Made by a program: the position numbers and the translations under genes
Shown: positions 19,530 to 30,600 of the stretch, in pieces
Numbering within the stretch: position 1 is the first letter of the stretch
Layout of the letters: every line of letters starts with the position of its first letter
Origin: Icerya purchasi
Taxonomy: Eukaryota; Arthropoda; Insecta; Hemiptera; Monophlebidae
Reading direction: 5' to 3'
NCBI GenBank assembly: GCA_039619475.1
Contig: CM077115.1
Location: 225,987,064-226,051,063 of the forward strand
Length of the DNA stretch: 64,000 nt
The notes under the pieces: generated by a model
The model's input: only the letters and a program-made list of their open reading frames with translations
What the model was told of the DNA's origin: nothing
Databases searched by the model: none

Positions 19530-21440
19530 TTTTTTTTTTTTTTTTTTTTTAAATGGGCTCGGTGTTAACACTGACCCAACTACATGGACCTAGATCACCT
19601 ACTCAGATTCTGAGGCGATCGGAGATAGAAAGTATAAAGGAAAGAAGGAGGGGAACAACGGCTGGAGATGGGAAGGAAAGGATAAAGGAAGCATTGAAAG
19701 GGGTAGGAAGATCTAACGCCAAAAGTTCGGCGTATAGATGAGAGCACTGAGGAAAAAGAGCAGAGCATTCGAAAAGGATATGGTTGGGGTCACATATAAA
19801 GGGAGGATCAGTTGAGTGGAGAGGGCAAAAGGGAGAAGGTGAAAGAGAAAAAGAAAAACGAGAAAAGGGAAGGAGGGAATGGCCAAGTCTCAGTCTGATT
19901 AAAGAAACAATAGCCGAGCGCCGAGAAAAAGGAAGAAATTGGTACCAAGGCTGTGAATTGGGAGTAGGCTGTAGGAGGAGGTAGAAAGAGGAGCGATTGG
20001 CAAAAAAGGAAGGGTAGATGTCAACCCACAGTCTGGTATGGAGACTTGCGGAGAGGAAAAGGATGTCTGAGGCAGGAAAATGCGGAAGGAATGGACCATT
20101 GAGAGACGCTGAGCAAGCTAGGAAGTCAGCTGCTTTGTTGCCCTCAATGCCAGAGTGGCCAGGAACCCATAAAAAGTCAATAAGGATAGAACGTGCTAAG
20201 CGCAAGTTGGAGATAGAGGCACGAACAGAAAGAATAATGTCATTAGTCGAGTGGGAAGGAGGAGAAGAGATAGCTTGCAGCACGGATTTGGAATCAGTAA
20301 TAATGAGAAACTTACAGATCCCTCTTGAAGAGGAAATAAAGGAGACAGCACGGAGAATGGAGACTGCTTCAGCAGAAAAAATGGAACAAAAGGAAGGAAG
20401 TTTGAAGGATTCCGAGTGATTAAGCGAGGGGGCTGTAAAAGCACCGCCCACCCCGCAATCATTTTTGGAACCATCAGTGAAAATTTTTACATGACGGGGA
20501 AATGAAGAATTTAATATGTGGACATATTCACTGACCACTGTGCTCTGAGGAGTGGAGTTAGCACGAAGAGGAAGAGAGGAGAATGAGACGGGAAGACATG
20601 TACTATTGAAATCAAAAGAAAAGTAAGGAAGCTTATTGCGGGAAAAGACATAAGGAGAGAACTTAGAGACCCGAGCAGCTATGTGCGCAAGAACCGGGAT
20701 TTTGTGAGGAACGAAGCGCCAGTGGTCATTGATATACAGATAGGAAGAAATAAGTTTAGATGAAGAGATCGGGAGGCGTTTAATTAGAAAACGGTAACCA
20801 AGCATAGATCTGCGGATAAACAGGGGTTTAATATTAGATTCAGACAAAATGGCAGGAATGGGAGAAGACTTTAGGGCCCCAATGCAGAGCCGAAGACAGG
20901 AGTTTTGGATTCTATCAAGTTTGCGCAGGAGGGAGTTTGAGGCATTGCCGTATAAGAAGGAACAGTAGTCTAGTTTGGAACGAATGATGGATTTGTAGAG
21001 AATTATGAGAATATATGGATCACCGCCCCACTTGAGAGAACATAAGGCTTTCAGGAGATTTAGTCTCTTAAGACAAGATATATAAAGGTACTCGATGTGT
21101 TCTTGGAAAGAGAGTCGACTGTTTAGGAAAAGACCAAGATAGCATATGGAATTAACAATAGGAATAGGATAGTTGGAGGAGATGATGTTTACCAGAGCAC
21201 GATTATATGGGCGGAGGGAGAAAATAATAGAAGAAGACTTGGAAGGAGAAAGAGAAAGAAAAGCACTGGAGAGGGAACTACTGAGGACTGATAGAGAACA
21301 ATTAATCTCCTCGTTAGCTGTAGCTAGCACGTCTGAAGTGGAGTAGATAAGGATATCATCCGCAAAAAGGAGAGAAGAAGAAGGAATGCGAAGAGTAGCG
21401 ATATCAAGGAGATAAATATTAAAAAGAGAAGGACTAAGAA
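19530..21440 (-). mobile_element. 5'-truncated RNase H-bearing LINE (element B) nested at A'/A junction
   Basis: On the minus strand it begins inside the reverse transcriptase (LSPSLFNIYL) and ends with a poly(A) tail (T run to 19550 on +). It is flanked by a 13-bp direct repeat ATTTGAAATGTTT at 19517-19529 and 21441-21453. Part of that repeat comes from the 5' end of A and part from the interior of A', so B inserted after the A duplication formed. A near-palindrome centred on GTGTTAACAC (19554-19578) lies next to the tail. B differs clearly from A in sequence but shares the order reverse transcriptase, RNase H, C-terminal finger. Confidence 0.9.
19603..21438 (-). CDS. Partial ORF2 of element B: reverse transcriptase C-part and RNase H
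   Basis: About 611 codons open from the truncation point to the stop at 19603, so the missing N-terminus (endonuclease and most of the palm) was lost on insertion, not by decay. It carries FADDILIYSTSD (catalytic Asp pair), a thumb with CYLGLFLNSRLSFQEHIEYL, then RNase H with IFTDGSKNDCGVGGAF, SAEAVSILRAV, ITDSKSVLQAI and WVPGHSGIEGNKAADFLA, so all four acidic ligands are present. The C-terminus has a CPLHS...H...C finger. The first in-frame ATG (21330) lies within the domain and is not a natural start. An I-superfamily member is the best guess. Confidence 0.85.
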   Translation of the reverse strand, partial: LSPSLFNIYLLDIATLRIPSSSLLFADDILIYSTSDVLATANEEINCSLSVLSSSLSSAFLSLSPSKSSSIIFSLRPYNRALVNIISSNYPIPIVNSICYLGLFLNSRLSFQEHIEYLYISCLKRLNLLKALCSLKWGGDPYILIILYKSIIRSKLDYCSFLYGNASNSLLRKLDRIQNSCLRLCIGALKSSPIPAILSESNIKPLFIRRSMLGYRFLIKRLPISSSKLISSYLYINDHWRFVPHKIPVLAHIAARVSKFSPYVFSRNKLPYFSFDFNSTCLPVSFSSLPLRANSTPQSTVVSEYVHILNSSFPRHVKIFTDGSKNDCGVGGAFTAPSLNHSESFKLPSFCSIFSAEAVSILRAVSFISSSRGICKFLIITDSKSVLQAISSPPSHSTNDIILSVRASISNLRLARSILIDFLWVPGHSGIEGNKAADFLACSASLNGPFLPHFPASDILFLSASLHTRLWVDIYPSFFANRSSFYLLLQPTPNSQPWYQFLPFSRRSAIVSLIRLRLGHSLLPFSRFSFSLSPSPFCPLHSTDPPFICDPNHILFECSALFPQCSHLYAELLALDLPTPFNASFILSFPSPAVVPLLLSFILSISDRLRI

Positions 21441-21448
21441 ATTTGAAA

Positions 21449-21696
21449 TGTTTGTGTGGTGAACTGGTTTTTGTCGGAGTTGCTGATAAGGCTTGTGTCG
21501 TGCGTTGATGTGATCGGTATGTGTGTGTGTGACTTACCTGTTGTGTGCGGTGTGGACTTACTAGCGGTTGCGCGGTTGTTCCCGTCGGGTTTAGACAGCG
21601 CTTTCAGCTTACCAGCCGGCTTCCCGGTTGCGGGCGGCGGGCGGTTCATGGTACTACGATGTTCTTATCACTATATTATTATTACTTGATTTGAAA
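21449..21696 (-). mobile_element. A': tandem duplicate of the first 248 bp of element A
   Basis: This segment corresponds base for base in length to 19277-19524: the same 5' UTR, ATG and first 68 codons of ORF1, with only a handful of substitutions (translated: P/L, S/R, F/S and T/I changes). Before B inserted, its inner end joined the 5' end of A directly, giving the order 5' A'(1-248)-A(1-end) 3'. Flanking sequence at 21697 (AACGCGAACG) does not repeat at the 3' end of A. Confidence 0.85.
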
Positions 21697-22256
21697 AACG
21701 CGAACGCGAGAAAACGATAACTCTTCAAAAGATTGATAGGCGAATCTCCTTAATTGAACTCTTTTATCTACGAATTCTTTAACTCAAATTAATTTCTTTA
21801 CGTCCCGAACCGTGTTGGCGCGTTGATGAAACTGTGTCGATTCAACCATTCGGCCATTATGAAATTCCGTGTTTTCATCGCAAAAAAAAATATTTTTTTA
21901 TTTTTATTTTCAACAGGCAGTGCTTATAATATTTTTACTTTTATTCTAGCAGGATCGTATTAGTTCTGCTGGTAACTGTTTTTTTCATTTTCCTTTAACT
22001 CTCAATCTTCTATCTTCACTGTTCTGATCATTCTCGTCAGTTTCACGGTGATAGCTGAATATGGTAGGACTTACCTTGATAGTTCCATCAAAATTTCCGA
22101 TTTCTACTAGCAGTGCACGTGATCTTTCATGTACGAATCGAGAATCTTTCGGATCCATCTGAAACTTCGGATGAAGGTCGCGTAATGTGTACATGTGGAT
22201 CATTTAGCGGCCGCATAGCTTGTTTCGGGTATTTATTGTTTCCCCCTTTCGAATAG
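21697..22256. other. Non-coding host-like spacer
   Basis: Mixed sequence with no recognisable coding or repeat content. It precedes the TA-rich microsatellite in which the Helitron ended. Confidence 0.4.
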
Positions 22257-22283
22257 ATGTATATATATATATTATACATATAA

Positions 22284-22326
<43 letters not shown>
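22257..22326. repeat. TA-rich microsatellite
   Basis: Nearly uninterrupted TA dinucleotides (with one TACATATAAATG break). The Helitron 3' terminus abuts it at 22327, consistent with insertion between A and T. Confidence 0.9.
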
Positions 22327-22327
<1 letters not shown>

Positions 22328-22414
22328 TAGCTGTAACCTGCCACGCTCCGCTGTGGCACATTGCGGTTGCATGGATGAGAAATGAGGAACAAAACAAAAC
22401 ATGCGTTTCATAGA

Positions 22415-24050
22415 AGGTTAATTTTGCAATACTTATGGGTATACAATATTTTTTGTTTTTCCATTATCTGCGTAGATATAAAGGCTATCTGGCTTGCCGA
22501 CAAGGGAACACGTAACATACAGTTATCCATGTGGGAAGCAATCCGCAACTAAATCTAAACCACACAATTCTAAAGATTGACCTTGAGCTTTATTGATTGT
22601 GATTGCGAACGCCAATCGAATGGGGAATTGCAATCTTTTAAATTGAAATGGTGTATCGGTCGGGATCATGGGAATTCGAGGAATGAGGACATTTTCACCT
22701 TTGAAAGGCCCCGTTATAATCGTTGCTTCCACTACGTTGTTCATCAATTTCTTAACTGCGAGTCGCGTGCCATTGCAGAGTTTTGACTGATTAATATTCC
22801 GCAACATGATAATTGACACAACTATTTTCAATTTTAATGTGTGGTGGCATCCCTGGCAGATCAAGTGAGTTCAAAAATTCTGTTGGATAATTAACTACAT
22901 CATCTGCTTCCACAACGGTGTCTATCGACTTATATATAATTTCCTCTCTTTGAATGCTGGATTGAATAACATTATTAAGTAGATAGACATCTTTATTCTT
23001 CGCGGCAAGGACAGCTCGTTCACTGAGCCAATCGTGATTCCGATAATTAATCTGAATATTCGGAAATACTTTATCGATAAGTTCTTCTTTCGATGTTACT
23101 AAATTACAAAAATTATCAGGAAATGATATTTTTCTTGACGTCTCATCGACTGGCAGCTGTCCGTTCCCAATGTCCAGTAACTGTCGTGAGAATACCTAGG
23201 CTGATTGATCGTTCTGCAGCTGGACATGCATATTCGTAGTCAAATGCAATGTACATACGCGTCGCCACAATGTTGAATTTCGTCTGCTAGTATCGATCGA
23301 GAAATTACAGATAATGTTTGCCTAAAATCTGCGAGCAATATCAATGCATTCCCGAATGGTTGAACGTTTCCACGCAAATCTTGCAACGATCGATTAAGAG
23401 CTTCAAGCGATTTTTCATGTGCTATTGTATATTCATTCCAAACAATGAGTTTACATTTTTGTAATACTTTTCCCATACCGGATACTTTTGAAATATTGCA
23501 CGTGGAAGTCTCGATAAATTGCATGTTCAATGGCAACTTCAGAGCTGAATGAGCAGTCCTTCCACCTAAGAGCTAAGGCTACGTCATTTTTTGATCGAAC
23601 AGTTGCCAAAATCAATCTGATAAGGAATGTTTTCCCAGTTCCTCCTGGCGCATCCAAGAAGAAAGTCCCCCCAACTCCGTCCTTTATCATTTGCATTATG
23701 CGATCATAAATGCAGTTCTGTTCACGCGTTAATTTGGGAACGTTTGATTGGACATATGACTGGAGATTACCAGTGTTGTAATTCTGTTCACGGCGCAAAT
23801 CTACATGAAATGAAGTAGTCGCAGCTCTGTAGATGCCTTCTGTAAATTCCATGGTCATACTTGCATTTTCTTGGCGCACTCTATGCAAAATATCCTCAGC
23901 CATATGCGATCGATAACTTCCCCATAACTCTATGGGAGATGAAGGGAAGCAAACGGTCAATATAACTGCGAATAATGCGCGAATTTGGTTTGGATGTGCA
24001 GTGTTGCACGCGTCATTAATTAATACATATATCCCACTGTTGGTCGTTTT
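22415..24050 (-). pseudogene. Helitron Pif1-like helicase, decayed
   Basis: Read on the minus strand over several frames. In order: NSGIYVLINDACNTAHPNQI; CFPSSPIELWGSYRSHMAED; the Walker A region FFLDAPGGTGKTFLIRLILA near 23620-23680; SGMGKVLQKCKLIVWNEYT (Walker B-like, with Asn where Asp is usual); FGNALILLADFRQTLSVISR; NGTRLAVKKLMNNVVEATII; and the terminal RLAFAITINKAQGQSLELCG. The order matches the C-terminal helicase of Helitron RepHel proteins, which unwind DNA during rolling-circle transposition. Frameshifts and the VADCFPHG-stop show loss of function. Confidence 0.88.
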
Positions 24051-24406
24051 CTAATAGAACAGAAGGAAGGGATATGATTATAACCTCTTATGGCTCTCAA
24101 AGCTCTAGGTTGAAAATTACGAGAGATAGGACAATAAATAAAATATTAGTTAAATAAAATAGTTAATAATTGTAAAAAATTAATATTTTTTCTGTCCATC
24201 TCTGATACAAAACATAACCTTCACTTACGATATAGCGAATGGCGCAGCTCGATCACCACACGATTTAAATAGAAATATTACGGCTGCATACGGGGGCACC
24301 ACCGTATTTTTCAATTTTAAATGTGTATTTTATTTTCCCTAATGTACTAAAAATCGTTCCATGTAAATATCGTTAACGCATTTATTTCGTCGCGAGACTT
24401 CAATTT

Positions 24407-24680
24407 TTTAACCGACTTCAAAAAAGGAGGAGGTATTCAATTCGACTGTATTTTTTTTTTTTTTTTTTTTTTATTTATTTATTTTTTTTTTTTTATGTGT
24501 GTTACCACAGAACTTTCTTCTAGATGAACCGATTTTGATGATTCTTCTTTTATTTGAAAGGTGGTGTTTGTCATGTGGTCCCATTTAAATTTGATCAAGG
24601 TCTGACCGATAGTTTTTGAGTTATCCTTAATAATGCGGGAGATTGAAGCTTTTTGGATGCTTTTCATTCATGATTGTTTT
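24407..24680. repeat. Repeat block with CCGACTTCAAAAAAGGAGG motif and poly(T)
   Basis: Within the Helitron. It starts at the ACCGACTTCAAAAAAGGAGG motif, runs through long T runs (24451-24495) and a conserved-looking stretch reading GAACCGATTTTGATGATTCT. I have the impression that this block recurs in many insect genomes, but that is recollection. The ACCGACTTCAA core recurs in the palindrome downstream. Confidence 0.4.
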
Positions 24681-24813
24681 CACCGTCGGATTAGATTTTT
24701 GACTTAAAATACTATAAATTTGCCAAATTACCATGGAAATGTAGCTTTTGGTGTTTTTACCGTGGAAATAAATGTTTTAATTTAATTGAATAAAAATGCA
24801 CTAAAAAGTAAAA

Positions 24814-25236
24814 AATAAAATGCTTTTTTACAAAAAATAAATACCGACTTCAAGGTTTATTATAAAAATTTAAAAATGCACTAAAAAGTAAAAAATAATT
24901 ACTCCCGATAAAATATATATATCAGAGGGATATAACACTTAAGTGGTGATATCGTAATTCTTCTACAACATTAATTTTTTGGAGTTGGCATCAAATTCAT
25001 ATTAAAAGAATAATTAAAAACTGCATTAAATGTTGATTAAATTGTTCCTAACATGAATTTAATTCCAACTTCAAAAAGTTAATGTTGTATAAGAATTACG
25101 TTATCACTTTAAGTTATATCACTCCGATATACATATTTTATCGGGAGTAATTATTTTTTACTTTTTAGTGCATTTTTAAATTTTTATAATAAACCTTGAA
25201 GTCGGTATTTATTTTTTGTAAAAAAACATTTTATTA
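24814..25236. repeat. Foldback palindrome inside the Helitron, arms about 200 bp
   Basis: The left arm starts AATAAAATGCTTTTTTACAA and the right arm ends with its complement. Both contain TACCGACTTCAAGG, AAATGCACTAAAAAGTAAAA and ACTCCCGATAAAATAT in mirror order, and they meet near 25025 with almost no spacer. Identity by eye is about nine in ten. Such a long hairpin could yield double-stranded RNA. It resembles a foldback MITE inserted in the Helitron. Confidence 0.85.
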
Positions 25237-25702
25237 TTTAACATAGTGTGTAAATAAACGAATTATTCTTTATTCACTATTAAATTTAAAAAATTCAAAT
25301 ATCATAAGCCAGAAATTTTTAATAAATTTTAACTTTTTCTGAAAATTTAGCTCAATCACCACACGATTACACAAAAGGACCTTAATCGATTAAGGTGAAT
25401 ATTTAATTCAAATTGTATAATAATCTGAATGGGATGCAAGTGGATAGGTTTTTTTTTTTGTTAATAAACAATATAATTGGGAATAGGTGATGTTTCACAT
25501 GTGACTGCGGTTGTCATTAGCTAGTATGGCGAGTGTTTACCTTGCTTCCGGCAGAAGGCGCGGTTGCTGGTACACGAGAAATAGATAAAAACAATCTTTG
25601 GAGCGGATTGTATATTATGTCAAAATTTGAACTCAATCGGTGCAGAATTTTTTGAGTTTATGAAGCGTACACAAACCAACTTAACATTTTTATATATACA
25701 GA

Positions 25703-26271
25703 TATATCTGGGGCGGATCCGGAAGGACATTTTGTAGGGAGGGAATTATATAATTACGTAAAATCTTCTACGGTAGGCAGTAAATTTGAGAAATATCCCT
25801 TGTTTCATAAAGAAAATCAAATAGCGATTTTTATAGAAATTTAAAAATGTTTTAAAAATACAAAATTATTACAATTTTTAATTTAACTTCTGTTTTACTT
25901 TTAGGGGTGAAAAATAATACGAAATTATGAAATTCTAGCTAAAATGGTAGTTTAGAAATAGCAAGAAAGATAGTATTTTTATTAGACTTTACTTCTTTTT
26001 TATTTTCGTTAGTAATCCGATCCGAATTCTTTATTCGTGAGCAAGTTTTAATATATTTATTTCTCATTGAACTACTATTTTCATTTACATTACAAAATAA
26101 AATTAATAATAAATAAAAATAGCAAATACAGTTGTGTTTAAAATAGGAACATTAATAGTTTTACTAGAAAACAGTATTAAATATTAATTATTAAAATCCG
26201 TAGGTAAAATTTATACAAATCTTTTATAGCATAAATAAAGTTTCTCTGTTTTCCTCAACGTGGAACCGTCA

Positions 26272-26321
<50 letters not shown>

Positions 26322-29089
26322 CACGTCAGTTGTTTCATATAATTCTTGATTTCCTCGACAATAATTCTTCGCAATACCTTTGGAAACTACAATTTCATCT
26401 TGGTATAGCGATCCCCCTTGCTGTTGTAATAATGTGCGTCCGACCACACTCCTGTCTTCGTTTACGAGAACTCAGTAAGTTGTTTCTTTTGACGGTTTCG
26501 GATTTACCGTGTATCTCTCTAGTAGTAGTTTTCTTTTTACTACATTATAGGCGTATTCTTCTAATTATTGTTTGAGCAAATCGCATCTGGGCAAAAATAA
26601 AATTTTCTCATTTCCATGGCAAACTTAAAACGATTGCGCAGATAAGTCGAGATATCGGCAGCCGGGTATTTCGAATATAGCTAAAGTCATATTCGGATAG
26701 AGAGAGATAGATTTGAAAAGAGAAATTTCGGGAAGAAAATTCAGAAAAATGCCCATATTCGGGCAACTGAGTTAATTGTGCTGCAGTCTAGTGTTAGATC
26801 TTGAATGGTCGCATCAGAGTGTCTCGATATTCTGTTCTCTCTGGTTACTAGCGGAAAGGGGTATATCTTACGTTTCGCCGCTAGCGTTACGGTAATCAAG
26901 TGCTTCTAAAGTCGAGGGAAAATGTTCAATTTCGCTAATGTGTTAAACTTATTTATATTTGTTCGTTCGATTTTAAATGAGCGCTTATGGCATTGGAAGA
27001 AATTATCAAAACATTTTTTGTAAAATGCAGAAAAAAATTATTTTAGAAAAAATTAAAATTAATTAAATGCGTTTTACTGTTTTTCAGCCCGGTATGTGCG
27101 AAAACGAAATTGGAGCAGTCAAACTGTCTGGCGACCGAGTTATCGGTCGCGCGTGATAATTTACCCTGAACTCCGCGGTGAATGGGAAATGCACTATCAA
27201 CGAGAGTCTGTGCAAGAAACGAACGACAAAACTGTCGCAAACGCTATAGCGAAGCTTATAGATTAATGTTGAACTCTGTAATTCCCGCGGATAGATTCGA
27301 ATATTTTAACGTCGGAATATTTCAACATTTTCGCGATAAACTGGAAGGAAATAGGAACAATTGCAAAAGCCGCACGATACTTCGGCATGGAAGTATAGTA
27401 GATTTCCGTTGAAAGATTCGCTAGACGTTGCTCTGCGATTTGTGCTAGAATGGAAACTTTAAAATTACGCAGAGAGCGAGGCGAGGGACTAATTAATTGT
27501 CGTCGCTACGAACTGTGTTCTTCAACAAATTCCTACGTCTCCTCTATTATGTCTAGCATGACATGCCGCGGTTCGTCCGATCTGTTGCCTACCTAAACTC
27601 TCTTCTACTTAATCTCTTCGACTATGATGCCGCCGAAACAAACTCGTACTGATCGCAGTCTTGATGAAAGCATTCGGCCGTGCTCTTGATAAATTTCGCT
27701 GGCCGGAATTATTTCAGTTGTGCCGCATTTCTTGTCTCAACGATTTGTCCGTCTAGACTGTTAAATTGCCGTAAATATTTCAAAATAATTGCGAGATTGT
27801 GATATTAGCAGAGAATTCGTACGAACTGCGTTAATTTAAAACGAACATAGCTCGAAAAGTCACGCGATAACGGCGATCACTGTTGTCCGGGCCCGGATTT
27901 TCACGACAATCACACGCACATTCGGTGCCTGGTTCCCTTTCTTTTTCTAAATGGCAACGAAGATGCATCCGTAGCCCGTATGGCGCCTAATTTAGCACGG
28001 AAATACGGAGCTACAAAAAGAATATTTGTTAATTGTATCGGCCACGTCGATTACGATAATTTACAGTTTTTTAATAGTTGCTTATTCCTTATACAATAAA
28101 CATATCGCACTCGCCTATATGACACACACACACAAGCCCACACAAGCCCACACGCACACATACTTATATACACAAAAATATAGATAAAATGTTTCATTGC
28201 TGTAATGTAGTTTAACATTTAGTTTTGGGTTTTGTGCTTTTTTTAAGTACAATTACGTAAGACGCTCCTTTATATTTCTGCAAAATGACTGTACAATGTG
28301 ATTTTCTATTACGTTGAAGTGACTGAATTTAGATGGTCTCTATAATTGGTTCTCCGATCCGGATGTGTACCCACGGGGAGGGGGGGGGCGTATCTCTTTA
28401 TTTTTTTTTTTTGTAATATGGGTACAACGGTAATGAATTCGAAATAATTGCAACGGTGACGTAATAACTTAATCGCCGTGTGCAGAATTAATATTAGAAA
28501 AAAAAAACAATAATTGTTTATGTATAGCGAGTAAAATATAATTCTCTGCATATGTAGTAATCAAAGATTACAATGATATTGTTGCATTTATTGATTATTG
28601 ATATTTACATGTTTAGTCGATGTAGTACAGTAGATAACTTCGTACGCGCACTCACACTCATACCTACTCGCAGAAAATAACTATTTACGCTCAGATCAAC
28701 CGGACAAATATATACACGTCTTATCAAGTTTACACCGGTAACTTATTATACATATTCACAATATTTACAATTAATGTTTATGAAGAGTGAACACACGTTT
28801 TGAGAACTGTCTTTTCTTCATTATTTCATGGAAGTACGGAGTAATTTTTCGAAATTTTGTTTATTTATGACTAAGACGGTGTTTGGGTCAATTTTATATT
28901 GTCCTCTTATATCGAAGATGGTATGATGGATGCTGCCGATTACATTTATAATGCAGTGATGAGAGTATGCTTTTTTTTTCTTTCTACACCTAGCTGTTGA
29001 GCTACCAATAGAAGTTATGACGTCTCCGCAATTACTTAAACGGCACTCCATACGGTAAACGGGTGTGCCTAAGAGGAATATCTTGGAAT
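25703..29089. other. Long stretch without an identifiable gene
   Basis: 25703-26270 is AT-rich spacer. A TA microsatellite lies at about 26275-26319. 26580-28080 is compositionally richer and looks host-like, with small open frames (27182-27412, 76 codons) and a possible exon end at 27088-27156. A CA-rich microsatellite lies at about 28119-28160, and a G run near 28376-28390. At 28821-29051 the minus strand has a 76-codon frame (CRKKKKAYSHHCIINVIGSI...) that I cannot assign. No gene can be supported with confidence. Confidence 0.4.
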
Positions 29090-29560
29090 TATTTAATCAA
29101 ATTCATTGGTTTTACTCTTTGAAACCGACGTAGCTTTTTTATGGAATTGTCGAGCAGGCTGACCACCGTTCACGTTATATGGTCGTCTGGCTTCACAGTG
29201 TGTTTCGCAGCTTCTCTTCTTTTATCACACCAACAACACTTGCAACATTCAGGTGTTGTGGTGTAGAGTTTTATCGAAAACGAACCATGAAACATTTGCC
29301 ATGATTCTTAATGTTTTGTTCTGGAACCGTTGTAGTATTACTTTTTTGTTGGTCCTGGCACTAAAGCCCTATCCATTCGACAGCCATATTTCCAGATGGG
29401 GGCTAATATTTGTTTATAAATTATAACTTTATTTTCTAAGGACAATTCTGAATGACGATCGAAATTAATCGGTACATTTGTCGAACTTTTAAACTCAATT
29501 AATTTCTTTCGGTTTTTTGCCATGTTAATTTTTTATCTAGGTGTACAACGAAATATGGTG
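29090..29560 (-). mobile_element. Decayed Jockey-type LINE fragment (element 4)
   Basis: The minus strand at 29338-29523 reads NRKKLIEFKSSTN, then HSELSLENKVIIYKQILAPI and WKYGCRMDRALVPG, the block at the end of Jockey reverse transcriptases usually written as SELSLENKLLIYKQILKPIW-YG. Downstream on that strand come broken pieces of the C-terminal tail (RFQNKTLRIMANVSWFV-like in shifted frame, near 29290-29340). No tail or target duplication is clear. It is a fossil. Confidence 0.6.
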
Positions 29561-29989
29561 TAACATCTTTGAGGTTACCATGATCGGCGATGGTATTTGC
29601 GAATTAAAAAAGCGTTATATTCAAATCAAAAAGTTCCAATTTTTAATGTATACTCGGGAAAGATATAGATGTTTTTCTTTCTGTAGCCCCTTATTTTTCC
29701 TAACGTAACTGTTTAGCTTCTCAATATCTTAATAGGGTAAGGCGAAGTAGCTAAGTTTTTTTATCGCTTCATTGTCGTGTACATATATTTAAGCGAATTA
29801 ACTTTTTCGAGGTTGTTCGTAATACTGACCTCAGAAATTGCAGAAGTAGTAAAACCGTCGAAATTTGCAAAAAATAAACTGGAAAATGGAATAGCAGAAT
29901 TGTAACGGAAAAATGCAAATAATCGTTGGAAATCAGCAATTAACAAAGTTAGAAATTTAAAAATAATTTCCGGTCTATCTGTGTTGAAT
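29561..29989. other. Non-coding AT-rich spacer between LINE remnants
   Basis: No recognisable coding sequence. Short minus-strand frames here have no domain content. Confidence 0.4.
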
Positions 29990-30600
29990 TCATTAACAGA
30001 ATAAAATATCTGCGACTCCTAACTGATTATAAACTAAAGTGCTCTGTCTATTTCGAAAATGTTAACGTAAAGTGCAATAAAATATTTGATAAACTCTCAT
30101 GATACCCAACAACCATGGACTGAGACAAAGAGTCATTCTCTATAAATATATAATACAAACTGTACATGACTATGGCGTTCTTAGCTATATCAGTAATGAA
30201 ATTTTTAAGTCGTTTAATAAACATAGAATAAAATTTATTTTAAATATTACATCCCTTTACGGAACGGTTCTCTCCGCCACAGCATGTGTCATCGGCCAAT
30301 CATCTGCCTTTGGATATTTTCCCTACTATAGAGAAAATGGTAAATCTCGTTTATTTAGGATGGTTGATCACGCGATATCCGACATTTTCTTCTGCTTATG
30401 ATTAGAAACAGGCCAATTTTAGAACAATTCTCTTAAATGTTTGAAAAATTCACGTTGAGAGGCAAAGCGGTGAATGCTATCGGCGTGTTCAGAATTATTA
30501 CAAGTCCGAGAATCTGCCAGCTTGAATTGTTGCAAATACTCTTGCCAAGGTTGCCATGATCTGTCAGCTTCAGTATTAATCTAGGTTTTTATTGTAAATT
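29990..30600 (+). mobile_element. Decayed LINE reverse transcriptase fragment (element 5)
   Basis: The plus strand reads LRLLTDYKLKCSVYFENVNV and KCNKIFDKLS, then from 30099 the frame LRQRVILYKYIIQTVHDYGV and SYISNEIFKSFNKHRIKFIL. This is the thumb and connection region of a Jockey-like reverse transcriptase (pattern K-LG--LD-KL-W---I, then LYK--I-P---YG). A frameshift separates the two parts near 30099. After 30400 only faint similarity remains. The orientation is opposite to most other LINE pieces here. Confidence 0.5.

Larger units (their letters stand above)
22327..25702 (-). mobile_element. Helitron with both termini, decayed helicase, no Rep seen
   Basis: Minus strand. The 5' end TCTGTATATATAAAAATG starts at 25702. 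The 3' end is CTAG at 22327-22330, preceded by a hairpin (TGCCAC/GTGGCA, + strand 22339-22344 and 22353-22358). The base before the 5' TC is A and the base after CTAG is T, the A|T target typical of Helitrons, with no duplication. Inside lie helicase remnants (about 22415-24050). The stretch 24060-25700 is non-coding, with a foldback palindrome and a poly(T)-rich repeat. The Rep/HUH nuclease expected upstream of the helicase is not visible, so the copy is non-autonomous. Confidence 0.88.

Noticed and set aside
13940..21710. Target duplication of the element A insertion as a whole
   Set aside because: The sequences before the tail (TTATTATTCTCCTTAA) and after A' (AACGCGAACGCGAG) do not match.
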